Assembly: GCA_017445245.1 (NCBI GenBank)
Contig: JAFSUM010000036.1
Span: 1 to 35,152, forward strand
Length of the DNA: 35,152 bases
Origin: Bacilli bacterium
GTDB taxonomy: Bacteria > Bacillota_I > Bacilli_A > RFN20 > CAG-826
Direction: 5' to 3'
Below are positions 7,006 through 15,752 of this stretch, piece by piece. The translations under genes and the position numbers were made by a program. The notes under the pieces were generated by a model, which saw only the letters and a program-made list of their open reading frames with translations, ran no database searches and was not told where the DNA came from. Numbering within the stretch: the stretch's first letter is position 1; every line of letters begins with the position of its first letter.

Positions 7006-8292
7006 ATGGCCGTCATCAACAAGTATTACAAACGCGCGATCGAAGACGTCGTCGTACGCTCGTTTAAGAACAATAAGGTCGTCTCGATTTTAGGTGCAAG
7101 GCAGGTAGGCAAATCTACTTTGGTAGAGAACCTTTTCCCGAGAATGGAAAGGGCATCTTTAAAGACGGCCTTTATGATCAACCAAGCGAAGAGTAATCCC
7201 GACTCCTTCATCCGTGGCCTTTCGATTCCCGCTTTCATCGATGAAGCTCAAAGAGCGCCCGAAATCTTCGGCTCGATTCAGGAAGTCGTCGATAATAACG
7301 CATTCTATTCCCAGTTCATCTTGTCGGGTTCCAATAAGCAGAAAATCGACAAAAAGATCCGTGAATCCCTAGCCGGTCGCACCTCGATTATCGAAATCGA
7401 TGGCTTGTCCATGCGCGAGATATTCGGTGTTGAATTCCATGAACACTTCATTCCTACAAAGGAGTATTTGGATAAACGCAAAAAGTATTTAAAGGAATAC
7501 AAGGATATCTGGTTCTACATCCACCGCGGCTCCTACCCCGAGTTATATGACAACCCCGATAAGGACTGGGAAGAATTCTATTCGTCCTATGTCCAAACCT
7601 ATATCGAAAAAGATGTCTTAACCGATACCAGAATCAAGGACATCACCGCTTTTATCCGCTTCCTGACCTCCTGTGCGGCCAGAACGGGCGACATCTTGAA
7701 TTATGCAAACATCGCGAACGACGTCGGCGTTTCCCCCGTCACGATCAAAGAGTGGATATCGATCCTCGTTGAGACCAATATCATCTATCTCCTGCAGCCC
7801 TATTACAATTCCCACCTCAATCGAGCTATTAAATCGCCCAAGCTCTACTTTAGAGACACGGGTTTGGCCGCTTATCTTGCAGGCTGGCTTACCAAAGACC
7901 AATTGGAACGCGGTGCCAGAAACGGTTTCTTCTTCGAAACGTTCGTTGTTAATGAACTTATCAAATCCTTTGTCAACGAGGGCAAGGATTATTCGAAACG
8001 GGTCTTCTACTATAATGGCAAGGACAAGACGCGCCGCAAAAAGGACAAAGACGGCAACGTAACTGAAATAAGTATCGAATCCGAAATCGACTTCATCATC
8101 GAAGAAGATGGTGTCTTGTACCCCATCGAAATCAAAAAGAAGGATATACCTACCGCAGATGACGCATCCGCCTTTGATGTGTTGGATAAAGACATCAACA
8201 AAAAGAGGGGCATGGGCGTAATCTTCTCCTCCAATCCCAATAAGGCTTACCTAAGAGATAATCTGGTCTGCCTGCCTATTGAATATATTTAA
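7006..8292 (+). CDS. ATPase with C-terminal DUF4143 nuclease-like domain
   Basis: A 428-residue AAA-type ATPase of the COG1373/DUF4143 family. Walker A is GARQVGKS (residues 30-37), Walker B is AFIDEAQ, the sensor region is FILSGSNKQ, followed by the family segment SLAGRTSIIEI. The C-terminal domain keeps an apparently intact PD-(D/E)XK-like motif, ESEIDF...LYPIEIK, unlike the ATPase at 1617 where the Asp is Asn. The start has AAAGGG 6 bases upstream. It is a solitary gene flanked by two copies of a 27-bp repeat. Family function is unresolved; I infer ATP-dependent action on nucleic acid or on a partner protein, not a proven enzyme. Confidence 0.85.
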   Translation: MAVINKYYKRAIEDVVVRSFKNNKVVSILGARQVGKSTLVENLFPRMERASLKTAFMINQAKSNPDSFIRGLSIPAFIDEAQRAPEIFGSIQEVVDNNAFYSQFILSGSNKQKIDKKIRESLAGRTSIIEIDGLSMREIFGVEFHEHFIPTKEYLDKRKKYLKEYKDIWFYIHRGSYPELYDNPDKDWEEFYSSYVQTYIEKDVLTDTRIKDITAFIRFLTSCAARTGDILNYANIANDVGVSPVTIKEWISILVETNIIYLLQPYYNSHLNRAIKSPKLYFRDTGLAAYLAGWLTKDQLERGARNGFFFETFVVNELIKSFVNEGKDYSKRVFYYNGKDKTRRKKDKDGNVTEISIESEIDFIIEEDGVLYPIEIKKKDIPTADDASAFDVLDKDINKKRGMGVIFSSNPNKAYLRDNLVCLPIEYI

Positions 8293-8408
8293 GACAGCCC
8301 GTATAAACAAAAATGTTGGCTAATCCGCAATCAGACTGCGGAAAAGACGCAATTTGAGGCATGCATGTTACTGCATTTTGCGCAGATAACCTGTGGTTAA
8401 ACGCTTTG

Positions 8409-8443
8409 GTGGCTAAAATAAAGTCCAACTTTAGATTAGCCAC
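8409..8443 (+). repeat. 27-bp repeat, downstream copy, extended to an imperfect palindrome
   Basis: This copy runs GTGGCTAA (8409-8416) through AAAGT-CCA-ACTTT to TTAGCCAC (8436-8443), so its outer 8-base arms are perfectly inverted. The upstream copy at 6959 has lost the right arm. It lies about 115 bases after the ATPase stop and could be a binding site, a mobile-element end or a flanking duplication. Confidence 0.75.
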
Positions 8444-8468
8444 AAGCCTCGTTTCCATCCTTGCCTAT

Positions 8469-8496
8469 TGAAAAGCCGACCCTTGCTAGAGTCGGC
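8469..8496 (-). terminator. Intrinsic terminator of the starch-binding protein gene
   Basis: GCCGAC (8475-8480) pairs with GTCGGC (8491-8496), followed on the minus strand by TTTTC. It lies 12 bases past the stop codon. Confidence 0.75.
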
Positions 8497-8508
8497 TAAT
8501 ACAGTTGT

Positions 8509-10503
8509 TTAGGCCTGATGTTTCTTCTTTTTCTTGCTGACGAAGTACGCCGTTCCGATAGCGCCTAGGCCAAGGACTCCTGCGCCAAGGACGATCCAAA
8601 GGGTCAGGGTAAGCGGGGATTGGTCGTTAGAGGGACCTGAAACTATCCGTACCGTCCAATTCCCAGTCGTAGCGCGAGAGTGCAATTCCGTGTAGATAAC
8701 GGAAAGCGAAATATTGGTTTTAGTCGTATTGTGCACCGCACCATCCCTGTAGTAATTCCCGCTTGCAACATATGTTGACACCGTAGCGCTAGTGTGCAAA
8801 CCCGATGCACTGGCTGCAGTGGCAGTATCGTAATACGCAACCAAAGTACCAGCTTCAGCTACGGTCAAAGCGCAGACAGTCTGATTGGTCGCTCCGGCAA
8901 TCGCTCGTTCGATGTGATAAGCAGCTTCTGCAGCTTTTCCCTTGGTGGAATCCGTCGATATCGCGGCGCCCTTGGTCACCAAACAGTACAAAGGTCCACT
9001 CGAGGTGGGCACATTCGAGTTAGCCGATTGCCATTTTGTGGCACTTCCACCATAAGAATAGAGGATGAATTTACTGGCTCCGTTTAGGATTGAAAGTGGC
9101 AACCGATAAAGACCTCCTTTGGAATTAAAGGCCAGATTCTCAGTATAACCATAATAGCTATCGGTGAACTTACGCGTACCCCAATTTCCAGTTATTTTGT
9201 ATTCGGTATTACTTTTGCTTACGTACCAAGCGTGAACATAGGGTTCACCTGAATTATCCGTAAAAGCAGTTCCCGAAGCGTTCTTCATACTAACGTATAG
9301 ATAGCCCTTGGAATCATCATAGGAATTCTTGATGTAAATTTGGGTAGCGCTTGTCAAATAAATATCGTAATACCCAGTTTTGGCGACATAAATATTTGTC
9401 TCACTCGAGCCCAACGAACTGGTCGAATACGAGCCGCTTGCTTGGTTTAAAAACGACGAACCCTTAACGCGGCCGATTACATAGGAAGTGTATTCTTTCG
9501 GATTGATGGTGACGCGATATTGGTTATTCGAACCGCTTTTTGAAACGTATGTTCCAGCAATCAGTTCGTTGGTGTTTGTTTTGATCCCGGGAACGTAACC
9601 GTCATTTAGATACCAGCTAATCTGGTTCTCGATGTAGATATCCGTCGCACTGGCGTGTTCGTCGGCGTTGCCATAAGTTCCATTCGCATTGCTTTTGGTG
9701 CCATTGTCTTCATAAACATAGTGCATCAAATGGCTATTGTGGTAGGTTTCGAAAACAGGATACTGCATCGACGTAGCTTCGAAATCCCCGGACCCCTTCC
9801 AGGCAGAAGACCCATCAGTGATTTTGAATATATCTCCCTCTGTTAGCTTCTGATGCAGAATCATTCCCTTATCGTTTGTGTTATTGGTGTTCCTCTTCAT
9901 GCGGACGCCAGATGCGGTAGTCCATGTGCCACCGTTGGTAAAAGATCCTTCGCCGACCAACCACCAATTAGCTTTGGTTGAATCCGACCAAAAACCGGTA
10001 ACTTTATTGCCTTCTCCGATCCAGGCGGCACTCGTGCCGGCGATTGAATATGTATCGTTGGCATCAAGGCCGCTATCGCTAACCGAAATATCGACGGTTT
10101 GGGCATCAACGCCAGAAGCGTTCGTACGGCTGAAAATTATGGAATCATATTTGTCCACATCAACGATTGCATAATACGTATTACCACCGGCGGGATTAAT
10201 CGAACTAGGCGGCGTCATTGCAACGCCAGGCCAAGGAGCATTTTGCGTGACTTGTGGGGAAGTGGCAGTAGAGGAATCCCATGCGTACAGAAAGACACCG
10301 ACGACATCTGTTCGCCACCAACCGGCATCGATGAAATAAACAGTGTGCGAATTGTCCGCCTTTGTCTCCACCACCTCGTTTTCCTTAACCGCGCTGACGA
10401 CAGAGACACTCGCACCAACACCAAGTAGCATGGCAAAGCAGCCAAGCATAGCGATAGCCTTGGCCTTCTTTGATTTGAACCAATCTCTCAATCTCATTTT
10501 CAT
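8509..10503 (-). CDS. Membrane-anchored cell-surface starch-binding protein
   Basis: A 664-residue secreted protein. Residues 1-40 form a basic N-terminus plus hydrophobic segment (signal or anchor). Residues about 53-100 look like a CBM26-type starch-binding module (VYFIDAGWW...YAWDSS...APWPGVAMTP). Two or more similar beta modules rich in aromatic residues fill the middle. The C-terminus has a membrane span near residues 635-655 and a lysine-rich tail, without an LPXTG motif. No glycosidase motif is seen, so a binding rather than hydrolytic role is inferred. GGAGG precedes two ATGs; the second (10497) has the better 9-base spacing, the first only 3. Promoter overlaps two cre-like sites. Confidence 0.7.
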   Translation of the reverse strand: MKMRLRDWFKSKKAKAIAMLGCFAMLLGVGASVSVVSAVKENEVVETKADNSHTVYFIDAGWWRTDVVGVFLYAWDSSTATSPQVTQNAPWPGVAMTPPSSINPAGGNTYYAIVDVDKYDSIIFSRTNASGVDAQTVDISVSDSGLDANDTYSIAGTSAAWIGEGNKVTGFWSDSTKANWWLVGEGSFTNGGTWTTASGVRMKRNTNNTNDKGMILHQKLTEGDIFKITDGSSAWKGSGDFEATSMQYPVFETYHNSHLMHYVYEDNGTKSNANGTYGNADEHASATDIYIENQISWYLNDGYVPGIKTNTNELIAGTYVSKSGSNNQYRVTINPKEYTSYVIGRVKGSSFLNQASGSYSTSSLGSSETNIYVAKTGYYDIYLTSATQIYIKNSYDDSKGYLYVSMKNASGTAFTDNSGEPYVHAWYVSKSNTEYKITGNWGTRKFTDSYYGYTENLAFNSKGGLYRLPLSILNGASKFILYSYGGSATKWQSANSNVPTSSGPLYCLVTKGAAISTDSTKGKAAEAAYHIERAIAGATNQTVCALTVAEAGTLVAYYDTATAASASGLHTSATVSTYVASGNYYRDGAVHNTTKTNISLSVIYTELHSRATTGNWTVRIVSGPSNDQSPLTLTLWIVLGAGVLGLGAIGTAYFVSKKKKKHQA

Positions 10504-10687
10504 TTCCCTCCTCTGGCCTATATGCCAAATTCCTTAAATGCTTTTTGTTTTGGGGTTACTTCCCCATCAGGTTTCCCCTTAGGTTTTCTTTATGCTTATG
10601 TCTACCGCCCAAGCGCCCCTAATGAGCGACTGTGCTCATGCGTGTATACATACGCTATAAAATCGCTCCTACGAGGAACTTGGCTTT

Positions 10688-10715
10688 ATTATATGGAAAT
10701 GAAAACCTTTTGGAA
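10688..10715 (-). promoter_or_regulatory. Promoter of the starch-binding protein gene
   Basis: On the minus strand TTCCAA (10715-10710), a 16-base spacer and a perfect TATAAT (10693-10688). The -35 is covered by the cre-like sites at 10711-10736, so a bound repressor would block it. Confidence 0.55.
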
Positions 10716-10736
10716 GCGTTTTCGTAAACGGTTACA
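10711..10736. promoter_or_regulatory. Two overlapping cre/LacI-type operators
   Basis: CGTAAACGGTTACA (10723-10736) differs from the cre consensus TGWAANCGNTNWCA at one position. TGGAAGCGTTTTCG (10711-10724) differs at two. They overlap by 2 bases and cover the -35 of the starch-binding gene. CcpA or a LacI-family maltose/starch repressor is the likely binder; neither is encoded in the window. Confidence 0.6.
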
Positions 10737-10856
10737 TTGTAGGAAAATGGCCCTTTTTACCCATATTCATCGATATAGCCGTACTTTTTGGCAAATAGGG
10801 TTCCTTCTATCTTTTTTCACCCTCTTGGCGTTTCGTTTGCGCTGCCGGGGAATTCT

Positions 10857-10902
10857 TCCCCTGTGCAATGCAAACGCGCTATGATAGAAAAAACGTTTTC
10901 GG
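10857..10902 (+). promoter_or_regulatory. Promoter and operator of the first paralogous lipoprotein gene
   Basis: TTCCCT (10857-10862), 17 bases, TATGAT (10880-10885), then the perfect palindrome AAAACGTTTT (10890-10899) inside a cre-like 14-mer at 10889-10902. An operator right after the -10 is typical of repression by blocking the polymerase. Confidence 0.5.
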
Positions 10903-10942
10903 TTGTTCCAAAAAGGACCGCCAACATAAAGGACACGTAAAC

Positions 10943-12031
10943 ATGAAACGTATCAAGAAAACCCTTGTTCTCGCCACCTCGATGGTCGCTTTGATCGCCT
11001 GCGGAAACGGCGGTTCCCTAAACCAATCTTCCGCCGATGAAGGCTATGCAGAAATCAACGTCCGCGATGGCAAGAAAAGCCTGTTAGCCGCCTTCGAGAA
11101 ATCCTGCCTCCATGACGCCATCGCCCTTAATGGGCGCATCAAGGCAGAAGGTTCGCTAGAATGCTCCGCTTACAGCTATCGGGATTTCTACTCCTCCAAC
11201 CCTGGTTATTACTCTGGTTATTACTATCGCTCCTACGAGGTTAATTCGTTTAAGGGAGAACTGAAGGCCGATTACGAAATCGCCGCCTCCGTTGATGGTC
11301 TCCAAGCGATTGACGTAAACCAACTTCACTCCTCCGTCAACCTCAAAGGAAGCCACGACTGCAAGATCACTGCGGACACGGGCCTTAACATCCATAGCGA
11401 GCTCACCACTGACAGTTCTGCATACCTAACCAACAACCTCGTCTTCTTCAACTTCGATACAGGCCTTGCGAACTTCCTCGCCGAGTACTTCCGTTATCAT
11501 TACGGAACCAGCAAAATCTACTTCCCCGCTTCTATTCCAAGCAAAGCTTGTCCCCTGCTTAACTATTCCAACGTACAGGTTGCCACCCAGTTCATTTCCA
11601 AGGGCCTCGACTATAGTGAACTCTATGTTCCAGGTGCCGTTACGTATGGCCAAAAGGACAACAACTACAAAGCGGAACTCGCCTTGGATGTCGATACCAT
11701 CGTTTCCTTCTTTACGCTAACAAGCAACGGAACCTATACGCCAAATTTCGGCAAGAAGGCCGATCTAAGGAAAGCCTCCCTCGCCATCCGTTACACCACG
11801 GAAGGAATCACGGACATCAGTCTTGACATCGTCGGCACCCTTGATTGCCTTATGGGCAATTTGATGCCTTTGAACAATTATCGTTCCTACCCCGAAGACT
11901 TTGTCTTGTCCCCCGTTGTTGCCGACATCAACCTTGGCATCTTCTTCTCCTTTGCCTACGATCAACGGGTCACCCTTCCCAGCAACCTTGGGGAATACGC
12001 TCCCGTCGATCCTAGGACGATTTTCGGCTAA
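10943..12031 (+). CDS. Lipoprotein, first of three paralogues, function unknown
   Basis: A 362-residue lipoprotein with lipobox LIAC (Cys20). It shares an ordered set of motifs with the next two genes: a segment like AFEKSCLHDAIALNGRIKAEG, a DGLQAID strand, FNFDTGLANFLAEYFRYHYG, a C-terminal half ending in a FSFAYDQRVTLPSNLGEY-type strand. It lacks the long Ser/Pro/Glu linker of the others and is the most diverged of the three. I know no named family. The ATG at 10943 has AAAGGA 9 bases upstream; an in-frame ATG at 10868 would add a non-signal sequence. The cre-like site at its promoter links it to sugar control. Confidence 0.75.
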   Translation: MKRIKKTLVLATSMVALIACGNGGSLNQSSADEGYAEINVRDGKKSLLAAFEKSCLHDAIALNGRIKAEGSLECSAYSYRDFYSSNPGYYSGYYYRSYEVNSFKGELKADYEIAASVDGLQAIDVNQLHSSVNLKGSHDCKITADTGLNIHSELTTDSSAYLTNNLVFFNFDTGLANFLAEYFRYHYGTSKIYFPASIPSKACPLLNYSNVQVATQFISKGLDYSELYVPGAVTYGQKDNNYKAELALDVDTIVSFFTLTSNGTYTPNFGKKADLRKASLAIRYTTEGITDISLDIVGTLDCLMGNLMPLNNYRSYPEDFVLSPVVADINLGIFFSFAYDQRVTLPSNLGEYAPVDPRTIFG

Positions 12032-12058
12032 TCTTTGCGCCGATAATCCGCCAATAAG

Positions 12059-12083
12059 ACGAGGCCCAAAAACCTCGTTTTTC
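12059..12083 (+). terminator. Intrinsic terminator after the first paralogous lipoprotein
   Basis: ACGAGG (12059-12064), loop of 8, CCTCGT (12073-12078), then TTTTTCGTTT. Confidence 0.75.
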
Positions 12084-12115
12084 GTTTATTTTCGCAAAAA
12101 CGCGCACGCTCCCCC

Positions 12116-12144
12116 TTCCCATAGGCGCGCAACTCGTATATTAT
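12116..12144 (+). promoter_or_regulatory. Promoter of the second paralogous lipoprotein gene
   Basis: TTCCCA (12116-12121), a 17-base spacer and TATTAT (12139-12144). The -35 matches the TTCC-type hexamers seen at the pckA and starch-binding promoters. Confidence 0.5.
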
Positions 12145-12224
12145 CGTGCCAGCCTTGGGGCGACCTATTCGTCACGAAAGAATCCACCCTAGGGCCAGGG
12201 AATAAAAGAAAGGACATACCCCCA

Positions 12225-14414
12225 ATGAAATCTAGCAAGATTCTCCTCATCCTCGCCTCGGCGGCCCTCTTAGCCTCCTGTGGCGGTGGATCCACCTCCT
12301 CTGCTGCTGGCACTTCCAGCGCCGGCACTTCTTCCGCCGCGACCACCAGCGAAGCTTCTAAGCCCGCTGACACCTCCAACCCTGCCGACACCTCCAGGCC
12401 TGCCGACACCTCTGCCCAGCCCCCCGTCGTTAGCTCCGAACCCGAACCGGAACCTTCTTCCGAACCCGAACCGGAACCTTCCTCTGAACCCATCTATAGT
12501 TCCGCCGATGCCAAAGTCGGCAAAGAAGTTCTTCTTAAGTCCGTTCAGAAATCGCTTTCCAACGACGCCATCGCCATTAACGGCAACGCCGTTGCCAACG
12601 GCCGTGGCCATTCCATCGTCGGCGGTTCCTATGATGGTTCCAAAGAGACCTATTACGAAGGCGACATCCTTCTCACTGCCGCCTATAACCTCGATGCTGC
12701 CGTCAGCGGCCTCCAGGCGAAGAACCCCAACGACCTTAAGATTGCCCTCGAACTCAACGGCGCCCATGACCTCCAGGTGACCATGGATGGCGCTTCCGAG
12801 CCGCTCGTTGCCAACACGATGGAACTCGACGAAGGCGCTTACTTTGTCAACAAAGTCGGCTACTTCAACTTCAGCGAAACCTTCGCCACCCTCATGGCCC
12901 AATCCACCGGCTATCCCTATGGCGCTGGTAAAGTCCATACCCCCGCCGCCGAAATCCCCGATAGTGTCTTCCCCCTTCTCAACGACGAAGTGATCGGCCA
13001 GGCCGTCCAAGGCTTCGAGCAGATCCTCGCCTATGGCGACATGCTCTTCCCGGGTCGCATCAACTATGCGGTTGCCGGCAGCGAATGGAAAGTCGAACTC
13101 GCCCTTGACGCCGATAGCATTCTCAATCTCGTCAAGACGCTCGCTGGTGACGAAGTCGGCGCAATGTATTCCAAGATGATCGGCCTCCTCGACATCGAGG
13201 AATGCGCCCTCTCCATCGACTTCAACGACAGTTGCCTTGAAGCCCTCCACCTCGGCATCAACGCCAGCCTCGACGCCACCTATGGCGAAATGAATCCGAC
13301 TGGCGAGGAACCCCCCGCCGAAATCAAAGACAAAGAGTTCGTGGCGGATGTCCTTCTCCAGTTCGGCTTCGAGTTCTCCTATGGCGAAGAAGTCGCCCTT
13401 CCCTCCGACCTCGACACCTACGAAGAAGCCGTCTATAGCAATCCGCACGGCGGCCATTCGGATCGCAAATACATGGAAGCGGATGATGTTCTTGAGTTCA
13501 TTGAGGGCTATGGCTATAACCCCAACTACACCTCGGTCACGGCTATCAACGGCGAAACCGGCTCTAGCGACTATTCCGTCATCGGCGATGAAAAATGGGA
13601 CAGTTACATGGCCAGCCCCTCTCTTACCCTAAATGACGCCAGCATCAGCGCCCTAAAGGAATCCGGCATCAAATACCAGTTCTGGCTGGAGGGCGAAAGG
13701 CTCGTCGAACAAGTGAGTTTCGACTCTCCTGCGGGGGGAATGACCGTCAACGTCAACGCCACCGTTTACTTTGGTAGCGAAAACGGCTTCCGCTATGCTT
13801 CTTACTGCGAAACCCACCTCGTGGCTAGCACTGGCCAAGAAGCGACTCAATTCACCACGTTCGAATGGGGCTACGACGAACCCGTCGCTAGCACCGTCCA
13901 AGAACCCGTTCGCACCGAGTCCGAACCCGAACCGGAACCTTCTTCCGAGTCTGAGATTGAGCAATCCCAAGTAGTCATTGAAGCCACCGACATCACCCTC
14001 GACGAATTGAAGGAAATCGCCGCCAGCGTCGAAGACCCGGGCTATGACAAGCTCGACCTCTTCCGTGTCGGCGAAGAAGGCCTCGAACACTTCATGGAAG
14101 TCGATGCCGATAGCTCGATTTGGTCCTACGTTCAGAACTTCCAGTTCCACCTGAGCCTCCAAAACATCAAAGAGATGGAAGCCCAGCTCGGCTCTTCTGG
14201 CCTCCTCACCGCCGACTTCGCCGTGGCCGATGACATGATTATCGGTACCTTCACCTTCGAAGGTTCTGACAGCAAAGGCGGTTTCGAAGGTAAATCCGTT
14301 ATCACCTATGACCTTTCGACCCTCTACACCCTCTACGAAGCCACGCAGTACGATTACGAAGATGACACCAACGACTATGTCGACGTCGTGAAAATGGAGT
14401 GGAGCTTCCGCTAA
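12225..14414 (+). CDS. Large two-part lipoprotein, second paralogue
   Basis: A 729-residue lipoprotein with lipobox LASC (Cys19), then a long Ser/Thr/Pro/Glu linker with repeated EPEPEPSSE-type units to about residue 90. A first domain of roughly 320 residues is paralogous to the neighbours at 10943 and 14541 (VQKSLSNDAIAINGNAVANG; YFNFSETFATLMAQSTGYPYG). A second part of about 300 residues, broken by another EPEPEPSSE linker near residue 570, is unique to this copy. It has a markedly GC-rich, uniform codon use compared with its neighbours, suggesting high expression. ATG 12225 follows AAAGGA; the upstream in-frame ATG at 11901 lies inside the preceding gene and is not the start. Function unknown. 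Confidence 0.75.
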   Translation: MKSSKILLILASAALLASCGGGSTSSAAGTSSAGTSSAATTSEASKPADTSNPADTSRPADTSAQPPVVSSEPEPEPSSEPEPEPSSEPIYSSADAKVGKEVLLKSVQKSLSNDAIAINGNAVANGRGHSIVGGSYDGSKETYYEGDILLTAAYNLDAAVSGLQAKNPNDLKIALELNGAHDLQVTMDGASEPLVANTMELDEGAYFVNKVGYFNFSETFATLMAQSTGYPYGAGKVHTPAAEIPDSVFPLLNDEVIGQAVQGFEQILAYGDMLFPGRINYAVAGSEWKVELALDADSILNLVKTLAGDEVGAMYSKMIGLLDIEECALSIDFNDSCLEALHLGINASLDATYGEMNPTGEEPPAEIKDKEFVADVLLQFGFEFSYGEEVALPSDLDTYEEAVYSNPHGGHSDRKYMEADDVLEFIEGYGYNPNYTSVTAINGETGSSDYSVIGDEKWDSYMASPSLTLNDASISALKESGIKYQFWLEGERLVEQVSFDSPAGGMTVNVNATVYFGSENGFRYASYCETHLVASTGQEATQFTTFEWGYDEPVASTVQEPVRTESEPEPEPSSESEIEQSQVVIEATDITLDELKEIAASVEDPGYDKLDLFRVGEEGLEHFMEVDADSSIWSYVQNFQFHLSLQNIKEMEAQLGSSGLLTADFAVADDMIIGTFTFEGSDSKGGFEGKSVITYDLSTLYTLYEATQYDYEDDTNDYVDVVKMEWSFR

Positions 14415-14434
14415 TCCTCATTCCTAAACCCCTT

Positions 14435-14466
14435 AAGGGCGCCCTCAAAAGCGCCCTTTTCTTTTA
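14435..14466 (+). terminator. Intrinsic terminator after the second paralogous lipoprotein
   Basis: AAGGGCGC (14435-14442), loop of 8, GCGCCCTT (14451-14458), followed by TTCTTTTAG. A strong 8-bp GC-rich stem. Confidence 0.9.
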
Positions 14467-14484
14467 GTCATCTTTCAAAACAAC

Positions 14485-14490
14485 TATGAT
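14485..14490 (+). promoter_or_regulatory. -10 element of the third paralogous lipoprotein gene
   Basis: TATGAT about 50 bases before the ATG at 14541, immediately after the preceding terminator. The -35 is poor. Confidence 0.35.
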
Positions 14491-14540
14491 TTAGTCCATT
14501 AGGACATGAAAGCACATGTGTCACCTAGAAAGAACAATCC

Positions 14541-15707
14541 ATGAAATCGTCTAAAGTACTCCTTCTCCTCACTTCTATGGCCCTTTTAGCTTCTTGCGGT
14601 GGAGCCTCTTCTTCCGCGGCTACTAGCCAAGCCACCTCCGAGCCCGCTAAATCCACCATCGATTCTAGCGTAGAAACTACCTCCGTGGATTCTACCCCCA
14701 CCGCCACAAGCGAACCGGAACCTGAAAAGACCAGTGAAATCTCTTCCGAAGAATCTTCCGAAGAGTCTTCCGAAGAAAGCTTTATACCCGTCGATCCCAC
14801 TACGGGAAAAAACAAACTTTCCGCGGCCTTTGAGACATCCATCAACAACGACGCGATCGCTCTTGATGCCATTTTGATTGCCAATGGTAGATTCGATGGC
14901 ACCGTCGGCGGCGGCAATCAAAGCAATACCGTCAACACCGGCCATATCGACCTTAATGGAGGCTATATGCTCTCGGCCGCGGTTTCTGGCCTAAAAGCCA
15001 CCGATCCTAACGATGTCAAAGGCGCCGCCCGCCTAGTCGGGAGCCACGAACTAAACGCCACCGATACCAATGGCCTCAACTACCAAAACAAACTAGAAAC
15101 CGATTCCGCGGCCTACCTCAAGAATAACCGCGTCTACTTTAATTTCGACGAGCCCTTCGCCGATTTTATGGCCGAGACGACCGGTTACCCCTATGGGGCT
15201 GGCAAAATCTACTTCGACTCCTTCCTAGGCGAAGGCCTTCCCCTACTTACCGACGGCTTCATCCTGCAAGCCCTTGAAAGCTTCGACCAGGTCATTGCCA
15301 TGGGCGAGCGCTTCTTCCCTAATAGCATCACCTATAGTCAGACCTCGGAGAACTTCAAAGCCGAACTCAAACTCGATCACAATGCTGTGATCTATGCCTT
15401 GGATCTTCTTGGCGATAATATCCCGAACTGGGTCAAGTTCGCCTCCAAGGTCGATTTTAAGTCCTGCGACCTTACGATCCTCACCAACTCCGAAGGCATT
15501 GAAGACGTCATCTTGAATATCGACGGCGCCCTTCACACCACCTATGGTGAATTGATCCCCGAAGAAGGCGCTATTCCCCCAGGATGGGAAAACGAACCGT
15601 TGGACGCCGATTTAAGCGCATTTATCGGTTTTGCTTTCACCTATGGTGAGGATGTCGAATTCCCCACTGATCTTGATACCTACAAGCAGGGGCAGGTTTC
15701 AAACTAA
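14541..15707 (+). CDS. Lipoprotein, third of three paralogues, function unknown
   Basis: A 388-residue lipoprotein, lipobox LASC (Cys19), with a linker of Ser/Glu repeats (SSEESSEESSEE) to about residue 75. The body aligns by eye over its whole length with the first domain of the gene at 12225 and with 10943: AFETSINNDAIALDAILIAN, YFNFDEPFADFMAETTGYPY, a C-terminal AFIGFAFTYGEDVEFPTDLD. The first 19 residues are nearly identical to those of 12225, so the pair arose by recent duplication. The ribosome site is weak (AGAAAGA). Each of the three has its own promoter or terminator, so they are not one operon. A cell-surface binding role is a guess only. Confidence 0.75.
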   Translation: MKSSKVLLLLTSMALLASCGGASSSAATSQATSEPAKSTIDSSVETTSVDSTPTATSEPEPEKTSEISSEESSEESSEESFIPVDPTTGKNKLSAAFETSINNDAIALDAILIANGRFDGTVGGGNQSNTVNTGHIDLNGGYMLSAAVSGLKATDPNDVKGAARLVGSHELNATDTNGLNYQNKLETDSAAYLKNNRVYFNFDEPFADFMAETTGYPYGAGKIYFDSFLGEGLPLLTDGFILQALESFDQVIAMGERFFPNSITYSQTSENFKAELKLDHNAVIYALDLLGDNIPNWVKFASKVDFKSCDLTILTNSEGIEDVILNIDGALHTTYGELIPEEGAIPPGWENEPLDADLSAFIGFAFTYGEDVEFPTDLDTYKQGQVSN

Positions 15708-15752
15708 TGCCTTCTTCAATCACGCAATCTCTTTTCCGGCTCCCTTTTCCTG

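Larger units (their letters stand above)
10504..10942. promoter_or_regulatory. 439-bp divergent control region
   Basis: This stretch has no convincing gene. It holds a minus-strand promoter (10688-10715) with a leader of about 180 bases for the starch-binding protein, two overlapping cre-like operators (10711-10736), and a plus-strand promoter (10857-10885) followed by a third operator (10889-10902) for the first paralogous lipoprotein. The long minus-strand leader shows no riboswitch that I recognise. Confidence 0.55.

Noticed and set aside
8293-8508. Short open frame (8276-8458, minus) after the second ATPase gene
   Set aside because: No ribosome site, overlaps the palindromic repeat, and has no protein-like pattern.
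12270-13457. 395-residue minus-strand open frame
   Set aside because: Antisense shadow of the GC-rich lipoprotein gene at 12225; Gly/Val/Phe-rich without any domain.
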